This document shows positions 7,811 through 17,662 of a stretch of 64,000 nucleotides of DNA, one piece after another. Positions within the stretch are counted from its first letter, which is position 1. The number at the start of each line of letters is the position of its first letter. Location of the stretch: positions 293,003 through 357,002 of the forward strand of contig NZ_JAAKGS010000004.1 of NCBI RefSeq assembly GCF_011043555.1. Reading direction: 5' to 3'. A program made the position numbers and the translations under genes. The notes below the pieces were generated by a model. That model was not told the DNA's origin. It did no database searches and saw nothing but the letters and a program-made list of their open reading frames with translations. Source of the DNA: Sphingobacterium sp. SGR-19. Lineage in GTDB: Bacteria > Bacteroidota > Bacteroidia > Sphingobacteriales > Sphingobacteriaceae.

Positions 7811-9346
7811 TTAAATCGCATCCACACAATTAATCCCGTCGATTGCGGCTGATACAATTCCACCGGCATAACCTGCACCCTCCCCACAAGGATAAAGTCC
7901 GGAAACTTCCGGATGTTGCAAAGTCTCCTTATCACGAGGAATACGAATAGGGGAGGAGGTACGGGACTCGACACCCACTAAAACGGCATCATTGGTATAG
8001 TATCCTTTCATCTTCTTGCCAAAGAGAGGAAGCGCTCCACGTAATGCTTGGTGCACAAAAGGCGGTAACACTTCATTAAGGTCGACGCTTTTTGTCCCCG
8101 GCTTATAGGAGTTTTCGGGAAGGGTTGTCGATATTTTTTGCTGTACAAAATCAACCATACGTTGCGCCGGAGCGACCAAGTTGCCACCCCCTAACCGAAA
8201 TGACTGTTGTTCTACTTCTTGTTGAAATCGTAGCAATGCGAATGGATCAGATAATGAATTTGGTACATCTTCTAAATTGATTTGGATAACGGTACCTGAA
8301 TTGGCGTGTGGATTATTCCGTTTTGACGGAGACCAACCATTGACGACGATCTCCCTATCTTCTGTAGCACAAGGGGCAATAATTCCACCCGGGCACATAC
8401 AAAATGAAAACACACCGCGCTTATTGACCTGTTCCACCAGACTATAGTAAGCAGGTGGCAGATTTTCCGGACGTATCGTGCAATGATATTGTGCTTGATC
8501 GATGATTTCCTGTGGGTGTTCGATTCGCACGCCTAATGCAAAAGGTTTAGCTTCTATCAACCAGCCTTTCCGCTGAAAAAGATGGAAGATGTCACGGGCG
8601 GAATGACCCGTAGCTACGATGACGTGATGCGCATGTATCGCGTCTCCTGACGACGTGCGTACTCCTTTTATCTTTCCAAAATCGGCAAGAATATCATCTA
8701 CTCGGCAATCGAATCTTATTTCTCCTCCATGTTCCAAGATGGTGTTGCGCATATCTTCGATAATATGGGGGAGCTTGTTAGTGCCTATATGGGGTCGGGC
8801 GTCGACCAAAATATCATGTGGAGCACCATGCTGTACAAAAATCTGCAGCACTTTATCCACATCGCCGCGCTTGTTGGAACGTGTATACAGCTTGCCATCC
8901 GAATACGTGCCCGCCCCACCTTCGCCAAAACAGTAATTGGATTCGGGATTTACTACACCCTCCCGATTTATCTTTGCTAAATCCCGTCGTCTATCCTTTA
9001 CGGGTTTTCCACGTTCCAATACAATAGGTTTAAATCCGCGCTCCAAACATCGGTACGCGGCAAACAGACCTGCCGGTCCAGCTCCGATGATAATGACAGG
9101 TGCAGCATGATGCACGTCATTAATGGAGGAAGTAAATACTTCGGGAAGACGAGGCTCGTCGATATAGAAAACGACGCGAAGACGATACACGGCTTTGCGG
9201 CCTCTGGCGTCAATGGAGCGCTTGCGGATGTGGTGCCCCTGTATGCGCGAGCGATCTACCTTTAATTGTTCCGCGCCGAGGGCGATAAGAGTGTCGGTGT
9301 CATGGATTTGATCGGGAAATACCGCGATTTCAATTTCTTTCTGCAT
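7811..9346 (-). CDS. FAD-dependent dehydrogenase (COG2509 type)
   Basis: 511-residue flavoprotein. An N-terminal domain of about 80 residues precedes the Rossmann FAD motif VIIIGAGPAGLFAAYR (GAGPAG at 88-93). GEGGAGTYSDGKLYTR, FALGVRIEHPQ and a C-terminal GLYPCGEGAGYAGGIVSAAIDG are characteristic of the uncharacterised FAD dehydrogenases often annotated as NAD(P)/FAD-dependent oxidoreductase. Cys in the CMCPGG motif may be redox-active. Substrate unknown. Single gene; its -7 box lies about 35 bp upstream next to the repeat region. Confidence 0.88.
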   Translation of the reverse strand: MQKEIEIAVFPDQIHDTDTLIALGAEQLKVDRSRIQGHHIRKRSIDARGRKAVYRLRVVFYIDEPRLPEVFTSSINDVHHAAPVIIIGAGPAGLFAAYRCLERGFKPIVLERGKPVKDRRRDLAKINREGVVNPESNYCFGEGGAGTYSDGKLYTRSNKRGDVDKVLQIFVQHGAPHDILVDARPHIGTNKLPHIIEDMRNTILEHGGEIRFDCRVDDILADFGKIKGVRTSSGDAIHAHHVIVATGHSARDIFHLFQRKGWLIEAKPFALGVRIEHPQEIIDQAQYHCTIRPENLPPAYYSLVEQVNKRGVFSFCMCPGGIIAPCATEDREIVVNGWSPSKRNNPHANSGTVIQINLEDVPNSLSDPFALLRFQQEVEQQSFRLGGGNLVAPAQRMVDFVQQKISTTLPENSYKPGTKSVDLNEVLPPFVHQALRGALPLFGKKMKGYYTNDAVLVGVESRTSSPIRIPRDKETLQHPEVSGLYPCGEGAGYAGGIVSAAIDGINCVDAI

Positions 9347-9380
9347 ATCTAATGGTTGGGTTTTTATCCCAAAAACACCA

Positions 9381-9388
9381 CAAAGGTA
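9381..9388 (-). promoter_or_regulatory. -7 box of the FAD dehydrogenase gene
   Basis: TACCTTTG on the minus strand (9388-9381), 35 bp before the ATG. No clear TTG at the -33 distance; the upstream side is the first hairpin of the intergenic repeat. Confidence 0.45.
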
Positions 9389-9394
9389 GTTTCT

Positions 9395-9750
9395 TTTCTT
9401 TTTTCCTTGACGAAAAAAGAAACAAAAAAGTCAAGGCTGAATATGGTTTTGCTATTTTTCTTTGGCTATTCCTAAACAGCATGAAACTCGCTGCGCTCAA
9501 ACAACATGCTGTTTTTGACGGAATATCTTGTAGAAAAATGGTCGCAAAACAATATAAGGCCGTTTTTAACCCGCATCACAGCGAGGCGTTCTTGAGCGCT
9601 TTTATTTACGCATTTTGCACCATCCATCATTACCATAAAAGGTCACATCCAAATGTTTTACAACTGTACAAACTTATTCCTGCACTATCCCATATGTAAA
9701 ACATTTGAAGTGACGATTTTTTTTGTTTCTTTTTTTTGGGGAAAAAAGAA
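9395..9750. repeat. Interspersed structured repeat, long form (copy A1)
   Basis: Starts with hairpin TTTCTTTTTTC/GAAAAAAGAAA (9395-9405, 9412-9422). Next comes AAACAGCATG/CATGCTGTTT (9474-9483, 9505-9514) around a loop with ACTCGCTGCGCTCAAA. A long imperfect palindrome follows, with outer arms at 9642-9662 and 9695-9714 and a 32-nt loop containing GCACTATCCC, and then an end hairpin of T and A runs. The same order of elements recurs at 44.2-44.5 and 53.1-53.4 kb. Short frames across it are not conserved as protein between copies, so I treat it as non-coding. Confidence 0.8.
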
Positions 9751-9759
9751 ATGGTATTT

Positions 9760-10010
9760 TTATTTTGTTTTTAACAGAATAGTCTTCGTAAAAATCGACG
9801 CAGAACGATACGATGTCGATTTAACCCACATCATCGCGAGGCGTTCTTGAGCGCTTTTATATATGCATTTGCACCATCCCCAATTAACATAAAAGGTCAC
9901 ATCCAAATGTTTTACAACTGTACAAACTTATTCCTGCACTATCCCGTATGTAAAACATTTGAAGTGACGATTTTTTTTGTTTCTTTTTTTGGGGGAAAAA
10001 AAGAAATGGT
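9760..10010. repeat. Tandem second copy of the repeat (copy A2)
   Basis: Partial duplicate of A1 displaced by exactly 256 bp: the core palindrome arms at 9642/9714 reappear at 9898/9970 with a nearly identical loop and end hairpin. The upstream half (AGGCGTTCTTGAGCGCTTTTAT) is also repeated, with substitutions. It ends about 35 bp before lemA and may carry part of the lemA promoter region. Confidence 0.8.
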
Positions 10011-10042
10011 ATTTTTATAAAAATTTGAATAAAACTTCACAG

Positions 10043-10621
10043 ATGAAAAGATTAGTTATTGCAATCGTCGGTTTGTTTACAGCGCTGTCATTCAGCTCCT
10101 GTGGGTATAACACCATGGTCTCCAAAGATGAGAACGTTAAAGGAAAATGGGCACAGGTAGAAAATGCCTATCAACGCCGTGCGGACTTGATTCCGAATTT
10201 GGTAGCAACTGTAAAGGGTGCGGCCGAACACGAAGAGGGTACGTTGACTGCGGTTGTAGAAGCACGTGCAAAAGCTACTTCGGTTACCGTTGATCCGTCT
10301 AATTTATCAGAAGAGGCTATTGCGAATTATCAGCAGACCCAAGACGCATTGTCACAGTCAATCGGGAGGTTGTTAGTAAGTGTGGAAGCTTATCCTGATT
10401 TGAAAGCAAATTCGAACTTCCAAGAATTGCAGGTACAACTTGAAGGTACGGAAAATCGTATTTCTGTCGAACGCCGTTCATACAATGAAGCCGTTCAGGA
10501 TTATAATACCACGGTAAGGAGTTTTCCAAATAATATGATGGCTGGAATTTTTGGCTTTAAACCGAAAGGAACCTTTAAAGCGGCAGAGGGAGCTGACAAA
10601 GCGCCTACGGTTGAGTTTTAG
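10043..10621 (+). CDS. lemA: LemA family lipoprotein
   Basis: 192 residues. N-terminal lipoprotein signal with lipobox FSSC (Cys at about residue 20), then the LemA helical domain: YNTMVSKDENVKGKWAQVENAYQRRADLIPNLV and NRISVERRSYNEAVQDYNTTVRSFP are family signatures, the first given here in pieces. LemA proteins are membrane-tethered helical bundles of unclear function, repeatedly found beside TPM-domain proteins, as here. Start chosen at the ATG before KRLVIAIVG; an upstream in-frame ATG lies in the repeat. Leads a three-gene unit with gaps of 45 and a few bp. Confidence 0.93.
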   Translation: MKRLVIAIVGLFTALSFSSCGYNTMVSKDENVKGKWAQVENAYQRRADLIPNLVATVKGAAEHEEGTLTAVVEARAKATSVTVDPSNLSEEAIANYQQTQDALSQSIGRLLVSVEAYPDLKANSNFQELQVQLEGTENRISVERRSYNEAVQDYNTTVRSFPNNMMAGIFGFKPKGTFKAAEGADKAPTVEF

Positions 10622-10666
10622 GATTATTATATTATAATAACGGAAAGATGAACAGGAGGGCTTGAT

Positions 10667-11101
10667 ATGGACATATTTTCAACAGAAGAACAAGATCGTA
10701 TTGTTCAGGCCATTAGTGTGGCAGAAGCAAAAACGTCGGGCGAGATTCGACTCGTAATCGATAAAAAATTAAAGACAACTTCTGCGATGGATGCAGCCGT
10801 TTCCTATTTCGAGGAGCTGGAAATGCATAAAACAGGACTCCGCAATGGCGTTCTTATTTATATGGCCATCGATGATCACGAATTTGCTATAATAGGCGAC
10901 CGTGGCCTAGATACAAAAGTAGAAGCCAATTTTTGGGATGAGACGAAAGAACTAATGATCTCTTTCTTTCGCCGCAGTGATATCGTGCAAGGACTAATTG
11001 AAGGGATACACGATGTGGGAGAACAGCTACAGAAGTATTTTCCCCGTGGTGTTGATGATGTAAATGAACTTCCAAATGATATCCATTTTGGAACAAATTA
11101 A
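10667..11101 (+). CDS. TPM-domain protein
   Basis: 144 residues, all one TPM (TLP18.3/Psb32/MOLO-1) domain: IVQAISVAEAKTSGEIRLVI at the start, NGVLIYMAIDDHEFAIIGDRGLD in the middle, and a C-terminal helix. No signal peptide, so cytoplasmic or delivered by its partners. A strong RBS AGGAGG lies 10 bp before the ATG, unusual in this window. The LemA-TPM-TPM gene order is a recurrent Bacteroidota module whose role is not established; a phosphatase activity has been proposed for related plant proteins. Confidence 0.88.
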   Translation: MDIFSTEEQDRIVQAISVAEAKTSGEIRLVIDKKLKTTSAMDAAVSYFEELEMHKTGLRNGVLIYMAIDDHEFAIIGDRGLDTKVEANFWDETKELMISFFRRSDIVQGLIEGIHDVGEQLQKYFPRGVDDVNELPNDIHFGTN

Positions 11102-11108
11102 AAATCCA

Positions 11109-11921
11109 ATGCGAGTATATATGTTGACTAAACCGACCTTGAAATGGATTGGAGTGATGTTTTTTGTGTTATTGAGTTCGATTTTTTCGCTTTATGCACA
11201 AAATTTACCGGAAGCGCCGAACCATTTGGTTACCGATTATACGGGAACATTGACTGACACGGAAGTTCAGGCATTGGAAAGAAAACTACTCGCATTCGAG
11301 GACTCTACATCAACGCAGATTGCGGTCGTGTTGATTCGCACGACCGAGGGTTATGATGTTGCCGATTATGCCGTACGGTTAGGTCAGAAGTGGGGTGTCG
11401 GAGGTAAAAAATACAACAATGGGGTTATTTTATTAGCTGCATTGGAAGACCGAACAGTTACGATCCAAACAGGTTACGGGATGGAGGGCGCCTTACCCGA
11501 TATCATAGCTCATCGGATTATCCAAAATGAAATAAGACCGAATTTTAGTCGGCAGCAATATTATCAAGGGCTTGATGCTGCAACAAACGCAATTATTGCG
11601 TATACAAAAGGTGAATACAAAGCTGATCCCCGTGATCGGCGGGAAAGAGGTGATGGCGTACCGGTTATCCTAATCGTTATTATCGTGATCGTTATCATAT
11701 CCCTGTTCTCTAAAGGTGGCGGCGGCGGACGTGGTGGACGCGTGATGACCGGTAGGGGAGCTTCGGATATTTTCTGGTGGACACTGCTTAGTGGTATGGG
11801 AAGAAGTGGTGGCGGCGGAAGTGGCGGCTTCGGAGACAGTGGTGGCTTCGGTGGAGGAGGAGGTTTTGGCGGGTTCGGCGGAGGCGGCTTTGGCGGCGGC
11901 GGCGCTAGTGGACGATGGTAA
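11109..11921 (+). CDS. Exported TPM-domain protein with glycine-rich tail (YgcG-like)
   Basis: About 270 residues. Signal peptide ending near SLYAQ, TPM domain (about residues 25-160 with TQIAVVLIRTTEGYDVADYA and NGVILLAALEDRTVTIQTGYGMEG), one transmembrane helix (VILIVIIVIVIISLF), then a tail dominated by Gly, Ser and Phe. This is the YgcG layout: periplasmic domain, membrane anchor, low-complexity tail. Starts at 11109 or 11121 both fit; neither has a good RBS. Follows the soluble TPM gene directly and is probably co-transcribed with lemA. Confidence 0.88.
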   Translation: MRVYMLTKPTLKWIGVMFFVLLSSIFSLYAQNLPEAPNHLVTDYTGTLTDTEVQALERKLLAFEDSTSTQIAVVLIRTTEGYDVADYAVRLGQKWGVGGKKYNNGVILLAALEDRTVTIQTGYGMEGALPDIIAHRIIQNEIRPNFSRQQYYQGLDAATNAIIAYTKGEYKADPRDRRERGDGVPVILIVIIVIVIISLFSKGGGGGRGGRVMTGRGASDIFWWTLLSGMGRSGGGGSGGFGDSGGFGGGGGFGGFGGGGFGGGGASGRW

Positions 11922-11969
11922 CAATTCTTATACGTTGTAACAAATTGTTCCTATCCACGTTATCATAGG

Positions 11970-13121
11970 ATGAGCATAAGCATGAGAAAAAGGTTATTAA
12001 CAATTTTAGGGCTGATTCCCTTGTTCGTATTTTCGCAAGAGGATTTTACCTTAAAGGGAAAAATAAAGGGACTACAGAACGGAGCGAAAGTTTTTTTCCA
12101 ATATAGAGATAATGGAGAGACTATTTTAGATTCCACAACGGTTAAGAGGGGCAGATTCAAGTACCAAGGATCGGTAACACAACCAACTCCCGCAACGTTA
12201 ATTTTAGCAGACACTGGACAGACCATGTCCGAACTGCGTGGAAAAGAGGAACAACCACCTATTAATTCCGTCTATTTATCTAAGGGTGTAATTAAGCTGG
12301 AAGGTGATGATTTCGCAACAGCCAAGGGAAGAGGAAATAGGATCAATAAAGATTACGCAAAATATAAAAAGCTGTCGGACGAGATTTATGAGGGTTTTGC
12401 AGCTTTGGATGCGGAATATGAAGCCGCTCCAGATAAAAAAAAGCAAGATGAAGCTTTTCTCCAAGAATTAGATACAAAAGCGGAGGCGCTTTATAAAAAG
12501 CAGAAGACCCTGACTGAAGGATTTGTAAGAGATAATCCCAAGAGTTATATATCGCTGACTGTTTTGAACGAAATAGTTTCGACAGAAAACGTAGTCAGTT
12601 TTGTAAAACCAGCGTATAAACGGATGTCAAATAGCTTAAAGATGACAGACCTGGGTAAAAGTCTAGGCGAGAAGATTGCCAGCATGGAAAAACTCGCGGT
12701 CGGCGCGTTGGCTCCCGATTTTACACTGCCTGATACAGCCGGCAATGAATTAGCGCTTTCTTCTTTGCGAGGTAAGTATGTGTTAGTGGACTTCTGGGCG
12801 AGTTGGTGCGGTCCCTGCCGTCACGAGAATCCTACAGTAGTTGCAGCTTTTGAGAAATTTAAAGATAAAAACTTTACTGTTTTAGGTGTGTCGCTAGATC
12901 GACCGGGAAAAAAAGAAGACTGGATGAAAGCTATTCACGATGACAAGTTGGAACAATGGCCACACGTATCCGATCTACAATTTTGGAATTCGCCGGTAGT
13001 GAAATTATATTCCATTCGAGGTATTCCCCAAAATTATTTACTTGATCCCGAAGGAAAAATTATCGCTTCGAATCTAAGAGGTCCTGCATTGGAAGAAAAG
13101 CTAAAAGAGGTCTTGAATTAA
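11970..13121 (+). CDS. TlpA-like thiol-disulfide oxidoreductase with DUF4369 domain
   Basis: 383 residues. Signal peptide (cleavage after VFSQ), an N-terminal beta domain of DUF4369 type (about 25-120, DFTLKGKIKGLQNGAKVFF), a helical linker, and a C-terminal AhpC/TSA-thioredoxin domain with WASWCGPCRHE (redox Cys280 and Cys283) and GIPQNYLLDPEG containing the cis-Pro. Expected to act in the periplasm reducing disulfides, as in cytochrome c maturation or oxidative defence. An alternative start four codons later (MRKRLL) is possible. It ends at a terminator shared with pgi. Confidence 0.92.
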   Translation: MSISMRKRLLTILGLIPLFVFSQEDFTLKGKIKGLQNGAKVFFQYRDNGETILDSTTVKRGRFKYQGSVTQPTPATLILADTGQTMSELRGKEEQPPINSVYLSKGVIKLEGDDFATAKGRGNRINKDYAKYKKLSDEIYEGFAALDAEYEAAPDKKKQDEAFLQELDTKAEALYKKQKTLTEGFVRDNPKSYISLTVLNEIVSTENVVSFVKPAYKRMSNSLKMTDLGKSLGEKIASMEKLAVGALAPDFTLPDTAGNELALSSLRGKYVLVDFWASWCGPCRHENPTVVAAFEKFKDKNFTVLGVSLDRPGKKEDWMKAIHDDKLEQWPHVSDLQFWNSPVVKLYSIRGIPQNYLLDPEGKIIASNLRGPALEEKLKEVLN

Positions 13122-13155
13122 AAAACAAATAGGAGCGAATTCGCTCCTATTTGTT

Positions 13156-13157
<2 letters not shown>
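13122..13157. terminator. Bidirectional terminator between tlpA-like gene and pgi
   Basis: A perfect 36-bp palindrome (18 bp per arm, AAAACAAATAGGAGCGAA in the left arm), with A run on one side and T run on the other. It begins right after the TAA of the thioredoxin gene and ends on the stop codon of the convergent pgi gene, so it serves both. Confidence 0.93.
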
Positions 13158-14814
<1,657 letters not shown>

Positions 14815-14831
14815 TTATTTTTTATCGAGAC

Positions 14832-14839
14832 CAAAGATA
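14832..14839 (-). promoter_or_regulatory. pgi -7 box
   Basis: TATCTTTG on the minus strand, 30 bp before the pgi ATG. The upstream DNA is A/T runs and no -33 TTG at the usual spacing is evident. Confidence 0.55.
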
Positions 14840-14889
14840 GCTTTTTTTGACTTTTTTTCTGAATTTGTTTGTTGCAATAGGCCATCAAG

Positions 14890-14945
14890 AACCTCCATGA
14901 ACTTTAATAATTACCGATTAGGATTCATGGAGGTTTTATTTTAAT
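14890..14945 (+). promoter_or_regulatory. Hairpin with T-rich tail in the prfB leader
   Basis: 12-bp perfect stem AACCTCCATGAA / TTCATGGAGGTT (14890-14901, 14924-14935) with a 22-nt loop and a T-rich tail, ending about 8 bp before the prfB ATG. There is no + strand gene upstream to terminate, since pgi diverges. It may be an attenuator in the prfB leader or the end of a short RNA. Confidence 0.5.
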
Positions 14946-14952
14946 TTTGAGC

Positions 14953-16030
14953 ATGACCAAGGAACAAATTCAAGACTTGAGGGATAGAGTAACGTCCCTA
15001 AGGAGGCATCTTTGACATTGATGCGAAGAAATCAGAGATAACAGAAAGGACAGAAATCACGCTGCGTCCGGATTTTTGGGATGATCCTAAGGCGGCAGAG
15101 AAAGTGTTGCAGGAAATTAAAGGGTTGAAACTATGGACCGAACATTTTGACGAAGTGGCTGCTGCGGTGGAGGATGTCGGTGTCATGTACGAGTTTTTTC
15201 AATCCGGTGACGCGAGTGAGCAAGACGCAAATGAACAATATGAATTGGCTCTTTCGCAAGTAGAGGAATTGGAGTTTAAAAACATGCTGAGCTCTGAAGA
15301 AGACCAGCTTGACGCTATTTTGCAGATTACGGCAGGAGCAGGCGGGACTGAATCTTGCGACTGGGCTTCCATGTTGATGCGAATGTATATCATGTGGGGT
15401 GAAAAACATGGGTGCAAGGTAGTGGAACAGGATTATCAGGAAGGTGATGTAGCGGGGATCAAAACCGTGACGTTACAATTTTCTGGAAATTTTGCTTACG
15501 GCTATCTGAAAGGAGAGAATGGGGTACACCGTCTAGTTCGGATCTCGCCATTTGATTCCAATGCAAAACGGCATACATCTTTTGCTTCGGTATATGTTTA
15601 TCCATTGGTGGATGATAATATCGAAATAGAGATAAAGGATGCCGATATCGAATGGGATACTTTTCGTGCTGGCGGGGCGGGAGGACAAAACGTGAACAAG
15701 GTCGAGACAGCTGTCCGTCTACACCATAAGCCGACGGGAATTATCATTAAAAACCAGGAATCGCGCTCACAGCTCCAAAATAAGGAAAATGCGCTGCGTT
15801 TATTGAAATCTCAACTTTATGAGATAGAGATGCGTAAACGACAGGAAGCAACCGCAGCCATTGAAGGCTCCAAGAAAAAGATAGAATGGGGTTCGCAGAT
15901 TCGTAACTACGTGCTGCATCCCTATAAATTGATCAAAGACCTACGAACAAATGTAGAAACATCCAATACGCAAGCCGTGCTGGATGGCGAACTCGATGCG
16001 TTTTTGAAAGCTTACTTAATGGAATTTTAA
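14953..16030 (+). CDS. prfB: Peptide chain release factor 2, programmed +1 frameshift
   Basis: Releases peptides at UGA and UAA stop codons. The gene is in two frames: codons 1-20 (14953-15012) end CAT CTT, then TGA at 15013-15015. A +1 shift at CTT-T reads on from GAC at 15014 to the TAA at 16030, giving 358 residues. A Shine-Dalgarno-like AGGAGG (15001-15006) lies at the standard distance before CTT TGA C, as in E. coli prfB, where RF2 shortage favours shifting. RF2 marks: stop-recognition tripeptide SPF in ISPFDSN and the GGQ motif in [14 protein letters not shown]. Not a pseudogene. Confidence 0.97.
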
Positions 16031-16056
16031 TAGGGAAGTTGTATACAACTTCTCTA

Positions 16057-16593
16057 TTAAAATGCATTTTTCCACATCATGCTCTCTACAGGGCGGATGG
16101 TCTTGTTGTTGTATTTAGCGTTTCCTTTTGTATTATAAAAGGTTTCGATATCACCGTCTACAACGAAATAAATTAGCTGCCCAACAGGCATGCCGGCGTA
16201 AACCCGTACAGGCTGTGCTACGGAAATTTCCAACGTCCATGTATTGCAAAAGCCGACATCTCCTTTACCCGCGGTTGCGTGAATGTCGATCCCCAAACGA
16301 CCGGTACTGGACTTCCCTTCCAGAAAAGGAACGTGCCCGTGTGTTTCTGTATATTCTAACGTAACGCCCAGATAGAGCTTGCCTGGCTGGAGAATAAATC
16401 CTTCTTCCGGTATTTCGAAATGTTCTATTTCGTTGTGTTTTTTTGCATCTAATACGCCGTCTTTATAGGTGGCGAGATACTTGCCCAAATGGACATCGTA
16501 AGAGTTCGTTCCCAGACATTTTCGGTCAAATGGTTCGATAACGATGCTGCCGTTATCTATTTCTTCTAGAATTCTTTTATCTGATAATATCAT
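16057..16593 (-). CDS. dcd: dCTP deaminase
   Basis: Deaminates dCTP to dUTP for thymidylate synthesis. 178 residues. The trimeric dUTPase-like fold is shown by EPFDRKCLGTNSYDVHLGKY, the nucleotide-binding and catalytic segment LEGKSSTGRLGIDIHATAG, and FCNTWTLEISVAQPVRVYAGMPVGQL. The sequence lacks a clear sign separating monofunctional from deaminase/dUTPase bifunctional forms. It follows the oxygenase gene by 10 bp on the same strand and is probably co-transcribed. Confidence 0.93.
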   Translation of the reverse strand: MILSDKRILEEIDNGSIVIEPFDRKCLGTNSYDVHLGKYLATYKDGVLDAKKHNEIEHFEIPEEGFILQPGKLYLGVTLEYTETHGHVPFLEGKSSTGRLGIDIHATAGKGDVGFCNTWTLEISVAQPVRVYAGMPVGQLIYFVVDGDIETFYNTKGNAKYNNKTIRPVESMMWKNAF

Positions 16594-16603
16594 TGTTTTT
16601 TTA

Positions 16604-17566
16604 TTACATTTTCAACCCAATCTCACGCAATCGTTCGTCCAGATACTGTCCCGCGGTATAATCTTTATACGTTTTCGGATAATTTTCGGAAATACAAGAA
16701 TCCAAACAGGCCAGGCTCATGGACGCTTTTGGATGTAAGAAGAACGGCACGGAATACCGTGATGTTTTCATGAGTTCTCGCGGTGGGTTTACCACGCGGT
16801 GGGTGGTAGATTTAAGTTTATTGTTCGTTAACCGTTGCAACATATCACCAACGTTCACCACAATATCCTCTCCTTTAGCTTTGATGGGGAACCATTCGCC
16901 GTCTTTTGTCCACACTTCCAAACCGTCAGCGCTCGCTCCGATAAGTAGGGTAATGAGATTGATATCTTCATGGGCACCAGCTCGAACAGCATCAGCTGGG
17001 ATAGCGTCCGGATTTTCAATAGGAAAATAATGGATCGCCCGCAGAATAGAATTGCCGTTGATGACAAACTTTTCAAAATAGTCTTCTTCCAAATCTAAAT
17101 AAGAAGCAATAGCTTTGAGCAGTTCGCGCCCCGCATCCTCTAACTTTTTATAGACTTCTCCCGTTACTTCATTGAATCTGGGCAATTCTTCCACGATAAT
17201 GTTATCTGGAAAATCAGTTTTAGAATAATCCTCACCCACGATAGTTTGTCCACGTTGCCAGAATTCTTTTAAATCTGGTGTATGGGCATCTTTTGCTTTC
17301 TCTTTTCCTTTGGTCGTATACCCACGTTGTCCGGCTAATTCCGGAAATTCGTACTTCCGTTTAACGGCATCGGGAAGGTCAAAAAAAGCTTGCACAACTG
17401 CATAGAGTTCATCAATGAGTTCTTGACTCAACCCATGATTTGCGATGGTTACGAATCCCGTCTCGTTAAATGCCGTTCCTATATCTTGTACAAATTGTTT
17501 TCGTTCTTCCGCACTACCCTGCGTATATTGAAGCAAATCCAATCGGGGAATATTTACTAATGCCAT
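16604..17566 (-). CDS. 2-oxoglutarate/Fe(II) oxygenase, isopenicillin-N-synthase family
   Basis: 320 residues from the ATG of MALVNIPRLDLLQYT; the frame is open 22 codons further up but that stretch covers a repeat-like hairpin region. N-terminal DIOX_N domain (about 5-130, TGFVTIANHGLSQELID), then the oxygenase core with iron ligands in GAHEDINLITLL (His, Asp) and STTHRVVNPP (His), and 2-oxoglutarate-binding RYSVPFF (Arg, Ser). Substrate unknown; bacterial members act on diverse small molecules. Divergent from the pigment cluster, operonic with dcd. Confidence 0.88.
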   Translation of the reverse strand: MALVNIPRLDLLQYTQGSAEERKQFVQDIGTAFNETGFVTIANHGLSQELIDELYAVVQAFFDLPDAVKRKYEFPELAGQRGYTTKGKEKAKDAHTPDLKEFWQRGQTIVGEDYSKTDFPDNIIVEELPRFNEVTGEVYKKLEDAGRELLKAIASYLDLEEDYFEKFVINGNSILRAIHYFPIENPDAIPADAVRAGAHEDINLITLLIGASADGLEVWTKDGEWFPIKAKGEDIVVNVGDMLQRLTNNKLKSTTHRVVNPPRELMKTSRYSVPFFLHPKASMSLACLDSCISENYPKTYKDYTAGQYLDERLREIGLKM

Positions 17567-17604
17567 CGCTTTTTTTCTGTAAAAATAGGGAAAATTGTTT
17601 TGAT

Positions 17605-17662
17605 CTTCTTTTTCCCCGTGAAAAAGAAGCAATGTTAAGGGAGGGGTTATGCAGTTGTATTG
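17605..17662. repeat. Short remnant of the structured repeat family
   Basis: Hairpin CTTCTTTTTC/GAAAAAGAAG (17605-17614, 17620-17629), then GTTAAGGGAGGGGTTATGCA, which matches GTTAAGGAGGGAATCATGCA at 60640. The central palindrome seen in other copies is missing. Its right end supplies the -33 TTG of the pigment-cluster promoter. Confidence 0.6.

Noticed and set aside
9352..9850. Open frames across the intergenic repeat upstream of lemA
   Set aside because: The corresponding frames in copies C and D contain stops and shifts, while hairpins and loops are kept. The conserved object is the nucleic-acid structure, not a protein.
15104..16030. prfB starting at the internal ATG, or a frameshifted pseudogene
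   Set aside because: The CTT TGA C site with its upstream AGGAGG and the intact RF2 body show a programmed shift, with the true start at 14953.
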